Assembly: GCF_000372725.1 (NCBI RefSeq)
Contig: NW_005201192.1
Location: 369,470-433,469, forward strand
Length of the DNA: 64,000 bases
Direction of reading: 5' to 3'
Source: Emiliania huxleyi CCMP1516
Lineage: Eukaryota; Haptophyta; Isochrysidales; Noelaerhabdaceae
This document shows positions 41,390-52,770 of the stretch, in pieces. Every line of letters starts with the position of its first letter. The first letter of the stretch is position 1. Below the pieces are notes generated by a model, which saw nothing but the letters and a program-made list of their open reading frames with translations, made no database searches and was not told the DNA's origin. The position numbers and the translations under genes were made by a program.

Positions 41390-42424
41390 TCACCTCGAGT
41401 AGCGGCCGAGCACCGCCGCGAGACCAGAGAGGGGTAGAGCGACCAGAGAGTGCCAGAGCGACGGCTCGGTCTCGTGCGCCTGGCGTGGGCAGGTCAGTGC
41501 TTGTGAGCGTTGTGCTTGTTTGCAGGTGAGTCGCTTCCACTTCGGTGGTTGGGGTGGGCGCGCCTCGAGCAGTTGCCGCAGCGCCAACAGTTCCGTCTCT
41601 CTCCTCTCGAGTTCCTCACGCAGATACGCGACCTCATCGCCGCAGGAGCCGGCTGCTCCGTCCGCTCCGAAGAATCTATCCGCAGCTATCGCGCCGAGGA
41701 AGGATCCAAGAACCGCGACGGCCAGCGCAAAGGACACCGCTCTGCCGGGCTGGCTGCCCACTGCAGCGGCAGCGCACCGCGCGAGGGGGTACGAACATGG
41801 CTCGTCATCGTCCACGAGCGACTCCGCCTACGTGTCGAGGTGGGTGTGGAGAGCTCGAGGTCAGACTCGTGCGCATCGGATCGGGGGACGGGCGGGGACG
41901 CGAGCCTCGGACTCTAGGAAGGATTGCGCTGACGTGAGCCAGAGTGGCTCCTCCACCCCCGGCGCGGCGGCGTGGGCGGCTGCGGCTGCGCCAGCAGCGG
42001 GCGGAGTCTCGTCGATCTCACTGAAGGGCTCGCCGCACTCGGAGTCGTCAGACTCCGGCTTTGAGGCTGCGGCAGCCGAGTCGCGAAGCAGCTGTAGCGC
42101 CCTCTCCTCGTCTGCTGTGAGGCCGATGGCGGGGTCACCCCCGACACGTAGCCCACGTGGTGGAGGCGGCGGAGGTGGTGGTGGCGGCGGCGGTGGCGGC
42201 GGCGGTGGCGGGGGTGGCGGTGGCGGGGGTGGCGGCGGCGGCGGAGACACGGACAGCCACTTTGGCTGGGTCGAAGGCTGTGTTGCAGGCGGCGGCGGAG
42301 ACTTCGGTAAAGAGAGCCTCGGCTGAGACGAGTGCCTGCGGTTCTCCTGATCCACGCAAGCGTCGTCCTGATCCACGCAAGCGTCGTCCGCGTCCGCGCG
42401 GCCAATTGAAGCGGCGACGGGCAT
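41390..42424 (-). CDS. Polyproline single-pass membrane protein, function unknown
   Basis: ATG 42424 opens MPVAASIGRADADDACVDQD, with an eight-residue DDACVDQD-type duplication, then a run of about 33 Pro, then a Ser/Asp/Glu-rich acidic part (ESDDSECGEPFSEIDE). An intron near 41840-41890 leads to an exon with SLVDDDEPCSYPL, a hydrophobic segment (AVSFALAVAVLGSFLGAIAA) and a short coiled coil (YLREELERRETELLALRQLL). The frame closes at 41390, though the part after PPKWKRL looks less coding-like, so a further intron is possible. A long cytoplasmic Pro-rich tail plus membrane anchor suggests profilin or SH3/WW-type partners, which is inference. Confidence 0.6.
42165..42250. repeat. GGN coding repeat encoding polyproline
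   Basis: GGTGGCGGCGGC-type repeat of ~85 bases. On the minus strand it encodes the polyproline tract of the membrane protein. Confidence 0.95.
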
Positions 42425-42455
42425 TTTTGCCGCGTTGCCGTTGATAAGATCTGCT

Positions 42456-42560
42456 CACAGGGGTGGTTGACGGGTTGAGGGTTGAGGCCCCCCCTCAACC
42501 ATCTGGTTGACGGTTGAGACCCCCCGTCAACCCTTTAGTTGGGGGTTGAGGCCTCCGGGG
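42456..42560. repeat. GTTGAGG/CCTCAAC palindromic cluster, left
   Basis: About ten copies of GGTTGA or TCAACC in alternating orientation. A partly inverted cluster of the same motifs is at 43713-43825. The 1.15 kb between them has only weak ORFs. They may be the ends of one element. Confidence 0.6.
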
Positions 42561-43712
42561 CGTATTCACAGGCTCGCGCGTGATCACAAGATTGGAACAG
42601 CCCTGCCGCCAAAAAAATCGCTTCGCCTGCGGCGCGCTCTTGCGGTCCTCGTACCTTGAGCGCAATCCATAAGTAGGAGACGCTCACTGTCGCCATTCAG
42701 GCGCCTGATCCTTCAGCAAAGCGATGGCCTACCAGGTACGAGTTCAGATGCGCGCCCGGCAGAAGACGCTTGTGCTGCCGCATGCAGTGGAATGCGCACA
42801 GAGAACGGACGGCAAGAGAAGGCAAGGGAAGGAAGATAAACGGCTGGTGAAGCTCAGCTCACGGCGTAGTATTGCGGTCACTAACCATTCACGGCAAGAG
42901 TCACGGTGAATGCTGCCGCATAAAAGCAACAGAGTCGCGGTTGGCGCGATGGTCTTGTCGCGGTTATATAACGACTTGACGTTGCACACGGCCATAGACG
43001 CAGTATCTGTTTGGCGAGCCTCAAGCAGCGAAAGCAGGCGCGAGAAATTAATGTCAATCCTGAGATCTCAATTTTGGCGCTAGTTTCGTTTTCTGCATTC
43101 TGGTACATCATGACGACTTGGGTCTCATGTAGCTCTCGACGGCTCTTCGACGGCTCTTTCTGGTTGGATCAGACAGTGCTATCAGTCAACAACACAATGC
43201 CGAGAGCAGGGCGGCCTTCGAGCAGGGCGGCCTTCGAGGCAACTAAGTTCCTGCTGCATTTTTCATCGTACAACTTGATGGCGGGCGGACGTGTCGAGCA
43301 TGGAAGGCGGCCATTGCTCAAACCTGTTCGAGTTGGCCTCCGGGAACAAGGGTGCGTGGCCGGCGCGGTCTGTTTCACGTGCAATAAGGGCAACGCCATC
43401 AAAATCGCGAACATGGGCCGACATGCCTCCGACATTTCTCAGGGCTCGGACGGAAGCTCTGCAGACAGCCAGACCGCTCTGCGCGGTCGGACCGACTTTT
43501 TCAGACTTTGCTATCCTGGATACTTGAGGGTATGTGCTGCTAGATCTCACTGAGCTGAGCTCGTATCTGGCTTTGGTAAGCAGTTTTGAGTTCGGTAATG
43601 TCTCCGGAGACGGAGGGCCGCGTCCGCGGACGACCATGACGTCGGCCGCAGGTCGGCCGGGACAGAGAATGTGTGTTCAGACCTTTGCGCGGGGGGTGTG
43701 AACAGCCATTCC
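42561..43712. other. Between the GTTGAGG clusters; no supported gene
   Basis: Lower GC than the surroundings. A plus-strand frame 43011-43553 (180 codons) has no recognised motif and holds a local duplication (GGGCGGCCTTCGAG) at 43208-43236. Possibly decayed element interior. Confidence 0.4.
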
Positions 43713-43825
43713 GCGTGGTTGAGGGGTTGAAGGGGTCTGTCAACCACTTGGTTGAGGGTTGAGGCCTCTGTCAACCACGTGGTTGACAGTTGAGGCAATC
43801 GGCCTCAACCACCGCTCTGAGTAGA
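43713..43825. repeat. GTTGAGG/CCTCAAC palindromic cluster, right
   Basis: Partner of the cluster at 42456-42560, with TCAACCACGTGGTTGA as an exact palindrome. Followed by one copy of the dispersed GAAGAGAATTTTACAA unit at 43845-43910. Confidence 0.6.
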
Positions 43826-43929
43826 ATAAGAGGGCGCGAGGAGAAGAGAATTTTACAACAAAACTCCCTCGCACAACACTGGGCACGGGACTGGCGAAGA
43901 GAATTTTACAAGGGGAGAAGAGAATAGGA

Positions 43930-44930
43930 GAAGAGAAAAATGCATGCAGAAGATCTCGACGGTGGCGGGGCCACGGCCGAGGAAGCATAAGAGGGGAAGG
44001 GCGGGCCCCGCAACCGTCGCATGACCATCGGAAAGCGAACAGGAGGGAGGATCGAGGGGAGGGAGGAGCCCCTTCGGAATGGGGGTAGGGAGGCCGCGCG
44101 GTGGCCGGTGCGGGGGGTTCCAACAATCCAAGCGGCGATGTCGGGTGGGAGTGGGCGTCGTCTTCGCGTCTTGTCTATTCGCTTCGAGTAGAGGGGGCGT
44201 TCCGCCGCTAGGGCCGGGGAGCTTCCTTTTCGTTTCTCTTTAACTGGCCAGCTACGCTGCGAGATCAGAATTGGCGAGAGACTGCGACCTGACTGCGACG
44301 AGAGATAGGGCGGAGAGGCAGACGACGGCCGCGAGCAAAAACCCGCTCACTCACCCAGTGCGTTCACATGCGCGTTCACGCCTCTCTCACACGATAAAAC
44401 TACGTTAATGGATTAACGCGAGCGTGGTCGCGGAGGGCGAGGGTCGGAGGGCGACGGCACGGGGGTGGCATATGTCTCGTCGTAGCATATATGATTATCA
44501 TATGAGTCGTCGTCCTCCTTTCCGGTTATTATTCGCTAGCTTAGCGCCGCACGACCCGGCGACACACGCTCCTCCCGCGCGGGTATCCACGGTCCGGGCC
44601 CCCCGCATATGGCCACCGACTGGGAGGCTCCGCGCCTGGACTCCGGCGCGGGCGTGGCAGGCGCGGGGGAGGGGGGTGTCACATGTTACATAATGTAGGA
44701 CCCGCTTCGCTACGCGCATGTACACAAGAGAGCTGCTCTCCGGCTGCACCGCATCTAGTACCACTTTCACTCAAGGTCTCAAGCGAACCTCTCGCGCCAT
44801 CTAGCTTAGCGGCCGGGGTGCGGAGCTGCGGACAGCGCACACGAACGCGCCGCACGCTCTCATCATCCATTCATCCCGCCACCAAATGACGACTCGCTAT
44901 CCACCGGTTCGCGGAGGTCCGCACCGATTG
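43930..44930. other. Intergenic, no gene seen
   Basis: Includes an AT-rich palindromic patch with CATATGTCTCGTCGTAGCAT near 44470 and an inverted TAATGGATTA at 44407-44416. No convincing ORF. Confidence 0.5.
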
Positions 44931-47339
44931 TCATAGCGAGGCGAGCAGACACTCCATCACAGCGTTGACACCGCCCGCGTTGATCACGTATTCGAACCCT
45001 TGACGTTCAAGCACAGCCTTTGCGAAAGCTGCGCGGCGGCCGGAATCGCAAAAGACGACCACGGGCAGCTTTGGCCGCGGAAGCAGCGCGGTAGCGCGCG
45101 CCTCGAGGTCGGCCGCGTCATCAAGCGAAACTTCGCACCTGTTCATGCCGTCATCCGTAAGGAAGCTGTTCGTTGCTTCCAAAGAGGGATGCCACGACCC
45201 GCACCAAATCGAGGGGAGGGGGAGCGTCAGGGCGGCGCGCTCCCCGGCAGAGCGCACCTACAGGGCAATGTGATGAGGCGTGACAAGCGCCTGAGCACGC
45301 CAGAGCGCATCTCCAGCGGAGCTCACATCGAGCAGGCTAGCGCCGTAGGCCATCAGAGCCTTTGACAGCTCCGCTCTCGTCACTGGCAGAGAGAGGACCG
45401 GCGCTACCGCGGGTGCAAGCTCAGCACAGGGCGTCGCCGCCGCCTCAATCGCCTCCTTCGCCTCGGCTGCAGACGTGTCGGAGCAAGAGAGGAGTGAACA
45501 GCTGCCGGAGGATTCTCGCTCCGCTCCGGGCGCCACTGCCGCCGCTTCATCCACCACCTTCGCTGCACCGGCCGAGCTTCTGGGGTCAGTGATGGAGCTG
45601 TGCGCGGTGACGCGCGCTGACCCACTCTCGGCCCTGGCGACCGCCCGAGCCAAACGCGGGGAGGCGATGCTTCCAGGGGCTGCAACCGACTCGCTGCGCT
45701 CTGGCGCGCCCGCCCCCCCCGCCATCACCTCGCCCTCTGTGCCACCGCCCTTTGCCTTTCCTGACTCGCCCGCCTTCGCCGCCTGGACCCCCGCGAGGGA
45801 GGCCGCCTGCCGCTCGGTGGCATCCAGATGCAGGCCGACGTTTGCCTGCTCCGCCGCCCCTCCCCCTTCAGTCAGCTGCGAGGAGGGGTTGCTGGTCCAC
45901 CCGCCGCCGCTCCTAGCCTCCACTGCCCCGATGCTGTCTCTCCGGCGGAGAGGGCTCTCCTCTCCCTCAGAAGAGAGAGATGAGAGCGTCGAGAGCGATG
46001 AGAGCGACGAGGCGTGCGAAGCCACTCGTGGCACAGACGCCAGCGGCTCCAACGCCGCCAGCTCATCTGCAGCTTCTCCCTCCGCCTCTACCACCGCCAC
46101 CGCCACATCAGCCGCTCCATCGCCTGACGATCTAGCCGCAACTGTTGCCACCACCGCAGTTGCTGCCGCTCTCTCTGCCTCCCCCTCCGCCTCGGCCGAC
46201 TCGGCCGCCTCCGCCTCGGCCGCCTCTGCTGCCGCCTCCGCATCTTCCATCTCCGCCGCATCTGCCACCGCCACGGCCTCCGCCAATGTGCCATCAGCTA
46301 CCATGCCCTCTCGAGCTGCGGTGGACGCCACCGCGTCATCGTCAGGTGCCTTGACGACTTCGGGTGGTGCCTCTTTCGGTACATCATCTGCCTCGCATTC
46401 GGTTTCGCCGCATGGCGGGGTCGAGGCGACGTGCGGGGCATCGGTCTCGCTTGTGTCCGCCGCCGCGCGTTCCCTGACGTCCGTCGCCGGCAGCAGCCTC
46501 GCTCTACTTTGCGCGGCAAAGCTCCTCAGCATGGAGGAGCGATCCTCGAGGACCCTCCGCTTGGCGTCCTCAATCTCGGCCTGCCGCGCGGGGTCCCCAT
46601 CGTACACCTGGAGAAGGGGTTGGGCGGAGCAGTCAGACCATGAGACAGGGAGGGTTGCCGAGCTACAAGAGCAGTGGCGGGCTAGCCCCACGAGGGGCTG
46701 TGTCTTGCAGCGGCCTCTTGCCACACACCTCCGCCAGCGTCTCGGCTGCCTCCGTGACCTCGTCGTATGTCGCATCATCCGAGAGGCCCAAAGTCCTGTA
46801 GGCCAATACGGCCGATTGCTCTCCGCCTGATCCTTGGCCCGGCCTGCCAAAGGCACCCGCGCCTCCGCCTCCACCAGCCTGCTCGAGGGCCTCCATGGCA
46901 GCCAGGTCCGCCTGCCGGGGAGGAGCGGACGCTGTCAGACTTGATCGGCGCGTGGCACTCCGCAGCCCTATGCTGGGCATGTGCGACATATGCTCTTTGG
47001 CGGTGGACAAGGACCAGGAGGGGGAGGTGGACGCGCCTCGGCGGCAAGCTCCGCCTCGTCGAGGAGGAGGGAGTCGTAACTGCTGCTCTCCTCATCCAGC
47101 GCGCGCGGCGTGTCCGGCCCCGCCGCCACGGCCCCCTTGCCGTCTGGCACCCTTGGCGCTCGCGGCTGGCGCGCGCGGGCAAGCGCAGCCTCATTCTTTG
47201 TTTGGTGGTCTACTTCCTCACCCGGATGGGTTCCCACACCGCCCGGACGGGGCCTGAACTTGGCCAGCAGCCCCAGCTTGAACAACCCCCTTCGTCGCGC
47301 CGTGGGCCGCTCGTTTTGCTGCCCGGCCTCTTTTGCCAT
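44931..47339 (-). CDS. J-like (CPP1/DUF3353-type) plus rhodanese-like protein, multi-exon
   Basis: From ATG 47339 a basic first exon is followed by AYRTLGLSDDATYDEVTEAA (~46790) and, across an intron, VYDGDPARQAEIEDAKRRVL (~46600). Together these match the J-like domain of CPP1-type chaperone-like proteins, which lack the HPD motif. A ~350-residue Ala/Glu/Ser-rich low-complexity stretch follows. The end is a rhodanese-like fold: GASLLDVSSAGDALWRA, then VTPHHIAL joined by a GT-AG intron (45260-45141) to CEVSLDDAADLEAR, then VVVFCDSGRRAAFAK (active-site Cys loop) and GFEYVINAGGVNAV, TGA 44931-44933. The CxSGRRA loop is intact, so sulfurtransferase activity is possible. Splicing of the two halves into one product is inferred from an unbroken frame 45258-46620. 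CPP1 acts in plastids of plants; location here is unknown. Confidence 0.65.
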
Positions 47340-47457
47340 TTTGGGACGCTCACGGTCTCACCGTCGCAAGGATTCAGTTTGGTGTTTGGGGCGGCCAAGG
47401 CTGAGTGATCTTCTTGAGCACTTGAGCACTTGATAGGGTCGATTCGTGATCTTCTTG

Positions 47458-47605
47458 TGATCTGTGATCTGTAAGGGTCCGCCCGCAGGCGCATTTTGTA
47501 TACCGAGGCGGTGCCCGGTGCCGAACCTGTCGGACCTTAAGACAGCATTGATTGTAGATCCCTGCCTGGGCGAGGGTGATGGAGAGGGAGGGCGGTCTGT
47601 CGGCG
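47458..47605 (-). mobile_element. SINE-like element, copy on minus strand
   Basis: About 140 bases match 55060-55203 in reverse complement, ending in CAGATCACAGATCAC. Sense strand holds CAGGTTCGGCACC, like a pol III B box. Class is inference. Confidence 0.6.
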
Positions 47606-47962
47606 CGCTAAATAAATAAACCGTACGTAACCCGCCGGGGCGGGCCGGATCCACGCGCTGTCGGACCGCCCCAAGGCCAGAGTGTCTTGTCTTGTGGTTC
47701 TGTGTGTCGCTCCTGTATGACCGTCGTCACCGCCCGTCTTGCGAGCCTCAACCCATATCGCTTGGCCTGTTTGTTACCCATGCATGTTTCCGGGGAAACC
47801 AAAAAGGCAACGAGGGGGTGGTCCCCAGCACTTTTGGTTTCCGGAACTTCCAGGGAAACCAGAGGGTGTTTGGTGCTCCATTCTGGCAACTCTCGAGTTT
47901 CCCTGAGTCTGAGAGCTGGTCTGGGGCAAAATCTGAGGCGAAACCGAGGAAGCAGGCAAAAT

Positions 47963-48073
47963 ACTTGAGCACTTGAGCACTGGATAGGGTCGGTTCCGCA
48001 TGGTACGGGACCCCTCGATCGTCTCGCCCACCCTCACTGGTGTGTTCATTGGGGGGGGTCATAACAAACACGG
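47963..48073. repeat. Dispersed ~110-bp repeat (copy B, inverted relative to 28841-28950)
   Basis: Near-identical reverse complement of copy A, 19 kb apart. The 47411-47446 segment repeats its terminal ~35 bases directly. Confidence 0.85.
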
Positions 48074-48394
48074 TAGGGCAAGTGGGGGCGAGGCGCACTC
48101 CCATCTCTCCTGTGTACGGGTGGGTTCTGTCCCTATAGTCTCGGAGGGGGGCTTGAAGCTAAGAATATTTTATTCTGGGGCCCTACAGTCATAAGCCTAC
48201 GGCGTCTGGGTGGGGATGGCCGCCGCCGTCTGTGCCGCCGCCTGCGCCTGCGCCTGCGCCGCCATATGCGCTCCCCAGGCGGCCGCCGCCGCCGGCGTGA
48301 TCACGCCGTGTAGGAGGAGAGGCTGAGAGTATGTGTAGTAGAGTCCTGCTGGTCTCCTCTTGATAGTGTCATAAGTGTGGCTGGTGTGTGTCAG

Positions 48395-48705
48395 AGCCTG
48401 ACTGCTGACAGCACCCCGACAGCACCACCTGACAGCACCTGACAGCAACAGCCCAACGTCTGACAGCAGCAGCAGCCTGACAGCTCTGACAGCTCCGACA
48501 GCGTCTGACAGCAACACCCGACAGCTCCGACAGCGCCCGACAGCTACAGATCACCTCTGATGTAGTCAGACAAGCACCCGACAGCACCCGACAGCCACTG
48601 ACAGCACCTGACAGCTGGTCTGACAGAGGCACCTGACAGTGCCTGACAGCTGCCCGACAGACCGACAGATCACCTGACGCAGCACCTGACAGCCTGACAG
48701 CCAGG
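48395..48705. repeat. CTGACAGC minisatellite
   Basis: More than 25 spaced copies of (C/T)GACAGC over 310 bases, with spacers of 1-12 bases. Not a CRISPR array: units are too short and spacing irregular. The flanks hold no gene. Confidence 0.9.
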
Positions 48706-48922
48706 GCTCAGACTGCGCCACTGGCTGGCCCGCACTCCAGACCGCTCCAGCGACGCGCATGCCCGGGCGCAGCTCGAGGCAGCGTCCCGCAGTCCGTCAC
48801 ACCTCAGGCAGCTCACACTTTTGGTGTCAGACCAGTGAGATCACACCGTCTCTGTGTGTTTTCCCACGCACCGCGCACCGGTGTCTTCATACTTCACACA
48901 GTCAACACGAACTCGGAATGTG

Positions 48923-50502
48923 CTATATCAGCGTTGACATTGTCTGCCGTCGGAAAGATGCGCGGACAGGGAGCTGCGTGTCATCGCCCCGGCTGCAAAC
49001 ACTGCCTCCCCTGAGGCTCGTCGCCAAATGCGCCGCGTCGTTGAATCGCAGCAGGCGCCAGCCGCCCAGGTCGCCCGTGTCGGGCACCTGTATGGCCCCA
49101 CACCGTGCAAGCGTGAAAGAGGAGGGCGGCCCCAACTCTACGGCGGGCGAGGCTGGCGAGGGCAGTCGCGCATAGAGGAGCTCGGTGATGGAGGTGTTGT
49201 CGGTGGAGCTCCGGACGGTGAACCTGTCGCCTACTGCCGGTCAGACGCGTGGAGAGGCGCGCGCACCTCGTCGCTGCTCGTCTGTGCGTACGTCTCGCCC
49301 GCGCCGATCGCGCCGCGCACGAAGCTGCGGATGGCGACGCCGTGCGAGAAGAGGAGGACAAGCCGCTCCCCTTCCTCCTCCCCCTCCCCGCCCGCCCCTC
49401 CCCCGCCCCCTCCCTCCCCCGAGAGGAGCTCTGCCTCGATGAAAGAGCGCCTGCGAAACCGACACGGACACGACAGGGACAGAGGTGGAGAGTGCGGAGA
49501 GGCGCGGCTGACAGGAGGCGCATGGCGGGAGCTGTGAAGAGCAGGTGTGAACAGGAGGCGCATGGCGGGAGCTGTGAACAGCAGGTGTGAACAGGAGGCG
49601 CATGGCGGGAGCTGTGAACAGCAGGTGTGAACAGGAGGCGCATGACGGGAGCTCGCATCCTGACGACGAGGTGTGACACGCAGCTGGGTGGGTGTCACTC
49701 GGTCGGCGTATCTCGGCGTATCTGGCGCGCGCATCCTCCGCTCCACGTCCCACTGCGACTCGCCGAGGTCGCCGTCGGGAGAGCGGCCGGGTGGGCGGTA
49801 AAAGAGCGAGTGCGCCTGCGCGCACGGAGGTGTGAGAAGAGGCGGAGCAGCGGTGGCGGAGCAGAGGCGGCGGAGGGCGCCGCGATGCCGCGCAGCACCG
49901 GCCCGCCGGCGGCGTACACCTCTGCGCGCCACCGCCGCTCGAGCGAGCCTAAACCACCCGGCGACGCGTGAGCGCGAGGGTGTGAAGAGCCGAGGCGTGA
50001 CGCCGCCGCAGCTCGTGGGACCCTGAGAGAACTCGACCAGCCGCGGCTCGATGCGGACTCGCTGACGGATGGCCGCCGCGGCACACGCGATGTCCGCCGT
50101 CTTGCGCGCGCGGACGGCGTGCGACGCGTAGACGGCGTCGACTCGCAGTCCGTCGCGCAGCAGCCTCTCTCCCAGCAGCCGCGCCTGCTCCTCGCCTGTT
50201 GCTGACAGCGGCGTCGCCACATCACGCCCTCCGACGATTTGTCCTGCCTGCAGGTTGGCCTCGCTCTCTCCGTGACGTATGAGCAGCACACGAACCCTCC
50301 GCCGCGAACCGCGCGCCCTCTGGTCCGCCCGCCGCTGCAGAGCGTCCCACGCAGCCAGTCGCCGTTGCGGAGACACCAACCGGCCGCTCGCGAGGAGGGC
50401 TCGGGTCAGCCACCAGGGCGGACTCGCGAGGAGCGCCGAGGCCAACGGTATGGCGGCGGCCAGCGCGAGCCGGGCGAGGCGGGCTGACAGCGGATTTGGC
50501 AT
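48923..50502 (-). CDS. Histidine phosphatase (phosphoglycerate-mutase-like), multi-exon
   Basis: The chosen ATG (50500-50502) starts MPNPLSARLARLALAAAIPL, a signal/anchor-like segment; an upstream in-frame Met is at 50652. VRVLLIRHGESEANLQAGQI carries the catalytic RHG motif (~50280). LSATGEEQARLLGERL and AVYASHAVRARKTADIA are standard blocks. A later exon has GESQWDVERRM (~49750), then VLLFSHGVAIRSFVRGAI gives the second catalytic His (~49350). The final exon reads DNTSITELLYARL and WRLLRFNDAAHLA, a typical family end, stop 48923-48925. Family members dephosphorylate sugars, inositides or proteins; the substrate here is unknown. A targeting segment and the Ser/Gly linker (EGGGGGGAGGEGEEEG) are notable. 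Introns hold a 40-bp tandem repeat. Confidence 0.85.
49512..49655. repeat. 40-bp tandem repeat in the histidine phosphatase intron
   Basis: Four copies of a unit containing GGCGCATGGCGGGAGCTGTG, nearly identical, in register. Confidence 0.9.
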
Positions 50503-50925
50503 TACTGGCTCAAGCACCAGACGGGACGGCGCGGCGAGTTCACGCGGACGAGTTCGACGAGTGCACGCGAAGGCGCACAAGGCACAAGCACAAGACTGCC
50601 CGAATGCCGGACGGCGCACCGCGCAACCTCTCGGTGCCGACGCACGTGCCATGGACGAGCGCCGTGCTGAGCGCCGCGGTGGACCTGGCCGTCAAATGGG
50701 AGACCGGACTCGACGACGGATGGCTAGTGGGGGTCTGCGTGCGCGGAGACGGTTAATAAATACACTAGAAGACACAGCGCTGGCCTTTTGGAGGGGCTCC
50801 CTTCCGCCGGACCGTTTCCCTCTTTCCCCACTCCTTCCGCGACTCTCTGTTTTCTTTTCCTTCTCCGGGCAGCTCCGGGCGCACGCCCCTACCATAGACA
50901 CCCCACCCATCTGTACGATTCAATA

Positions 50926-51649
50926 CCGCCGGGTCTCTATTTTGAGATGCGGTAAACAGCAATAGATCCGGCCCTCAAGCGGCCTAATCGATACCCGGCC
51001 CTCACGGAATCGGTCCCTCGTTGTACAGCAATCGATCCTTCCGCTGCCCAGCGCCCTGCCAAACTTGCCGAGAATCGGCCCTCCCAGGTCACCTGTGGCG
51101 CGAAGCTGATATATGTCTCCCGCCCTCGGCGCGCCGCTCGCGCAGCGGCGGCAGACCACCCTCCGGTTCGAGGGGCGCCTGGGGGTGAGCGGGCTGGCTG
51201 CCTCCGCCAGAGTTTGGCTCGCCCACCGGCGTGGCAACGGGTCTGTGCCCCCCCCCCGGGCCCGCCCGGGTGCCAGCAATTGGTCCCTTGGCAAGCGCGA
51301 ATCGGCCCCCTGGGCTCCAGGAACTGATCCGGCACCTGAGGGAGGGTGTAGAGGATGTAGAGTGTAGAGCGCTGTAGAGCTGTAGAGATGTAGAGCGCTC
51401 TGGAGCGCTGTAGAGCCTCTACAACATCAACAAACTCTACAGCAAAATCGCGCTCTGCATCGCTCTACAACGGAGGCAGTTCGTCACGCAGCCGATGTAG
51501 AGCTCTACAGCTCTACAGCGCTCCAGAGCGCTCTACATCTCTACAGCTCTACAGCGCTCTACACTCTACATCCTCTACACCCTCCCTCAGTCCGGCACTA
51601 CACCCGGATCTATTGCTGTTTACCACATCTTAAAATAGAGACCCGACGG
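50926..51649. mobile_element. TA-flanked element with ~45-bp inverted ends, host of a nested MITE
   Basis: CCGCCGGGTCTCTATTTTGA with ~45 bases at the left is inverted at 51606-51649 with few differences. TA flanks each end, as for Tc1/mariner-type insertion. Removing the nested 255-bp MITE leaves ~460 bases without coding capacity. Confidence 0.75.
51336..51590. mobile_element. 255-bp hAT-like MITE with 8-bp target duplication
   Basis: Begins CTGAGGGAGGGTGTAGAG and ends with its exact reverse complement; inverted ends run ~80 bases. TCCGGCAC lies directly at both flanks (51328-51335, 51591-51598), an 8-bp duplication typical of hAT elements. The interior is made of GTAGAGC and GCTCTAC units. 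Confidence 0.9.
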
Positions 51650-51863
51650 TACTGTGTCAGTTTTTTCACGAAAAATTCTTTTCCCGTCCGGTCAAGAGGA
51701 CGCCTCATTCAGGCACGCCATCCTGCCGCTCGTGCTGCACCGCTCTCCGGCTCAATTCGCCGCTGCGCAGCGGCCCACAAGCAACAAACAACACAACAAC
51801 TCTCTCTCTCCTCCCCCCACAAGCACCCGGCACTCGATCGATGGACGCAAGGTTAGCTCCATG

Positions 51864-52770
51864 CTGAGGGAGGGTGTAGAGGATGTAGAGTGTAGAGCGC
51901 TGTAGAGCTGTAGAGATGTAGAGCGCTCTGGAGCGCTGTAGAGCTGTAGAGCTCTACATCGGCTGCGTGACGAACTGCCTCCGTTGTAGAGCGATGTAGA
52001 GCGCGATTTTGTTGTAGAGTTTGTTGTACCTCGAGGTAGAGGCTCTACTTACAGCCAAACCGCCGGGAAGGCAGTGACTCAAAGAGGTCGAGTCGCACTA
52101 ATGGGGTGTCTCCGAGCTTACTGGAGCTCTGATGGACGGCCCTGACTATCCCTGACACACAGAGAGTCACTCTGACGGCACACAACACCCTATAACTGCG
52201 TCATGACCAGCCTGCCATGCGTCGCCGGTGCCGCATTCGTCGCTGTGCTTCTTTAGCAGGCGGTGGACTGTCGGCTGCGAGGACGGTCGCATTTGCGCGA
52301 GGCGAGGCGAGCATTTAGACGCGTTGCATGCGCCATGACTCGCGCCAGCGCGTGCGGGAGCTCCTGGCTGAGCGTTGAGTCCAAGCGAGTTGCGCTGGCC
52401 ACGATCGCTACGCCGAGCCGAGCTGACGCGCCGAGGCGCCGGCCAGTCGCAGCCGCGAGGCATGCCACAGCAGCAGAGGCACCTGCCACCCATTGGGCGG
52501 GCAGACAGAAGGCCAGGGCAGCACTGGCAAGTGCAACGCGCCTCATGTCGGAGAGCGACCGTGCCTCGTTCGCCGCTTATGATGTAGAGTTTGTTGTAGA
52601 GATTTCACGTTGTAGAGCGCCTCTACATCGCTCTACAACGGAGGCAGTTCGTCACGCGGTGGATGTAGAGCTCTACAGCTCTACATTGCTCTACAGCGCT
52701 CCAGAGCGCTCTACATCTCTACAGCTCTACAGCGCTCTACACTCTACATCCTCTACACCCTCCCTCTCAG
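51864..52770. mobile_element. 907-bp relative of the 255-bp MITE, with 8-bp target duplication
   Basis: Same ends (right end with a CTCTCAG variant). GCTCCATG flanks both sides (51856-51863, 52771-52778). The left half (to ~52260) is shared with 11289-12050; the right half (52263-52570) is different and holds a 100-codon basic frame with no recognised transposase. It could be a larger nonautonomous form of the family. Confidence 0.85.

Noticed and set aside
45475-46830. 451-codon plus-strand Ser/Ala-rich frame
   Set aside because: Antisense shadow of the acidic linker of the J-like/rhodanese gene, whose ends carry recognisable domains in the other strand.
48395-48705. Possible CRISPR-like array (CTGACAGC repeats)
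   Set aside because: Repeats are 7-8 bases with irregular 1-12 base spacing and the genome is eukaryotic; it is a minisatellite.
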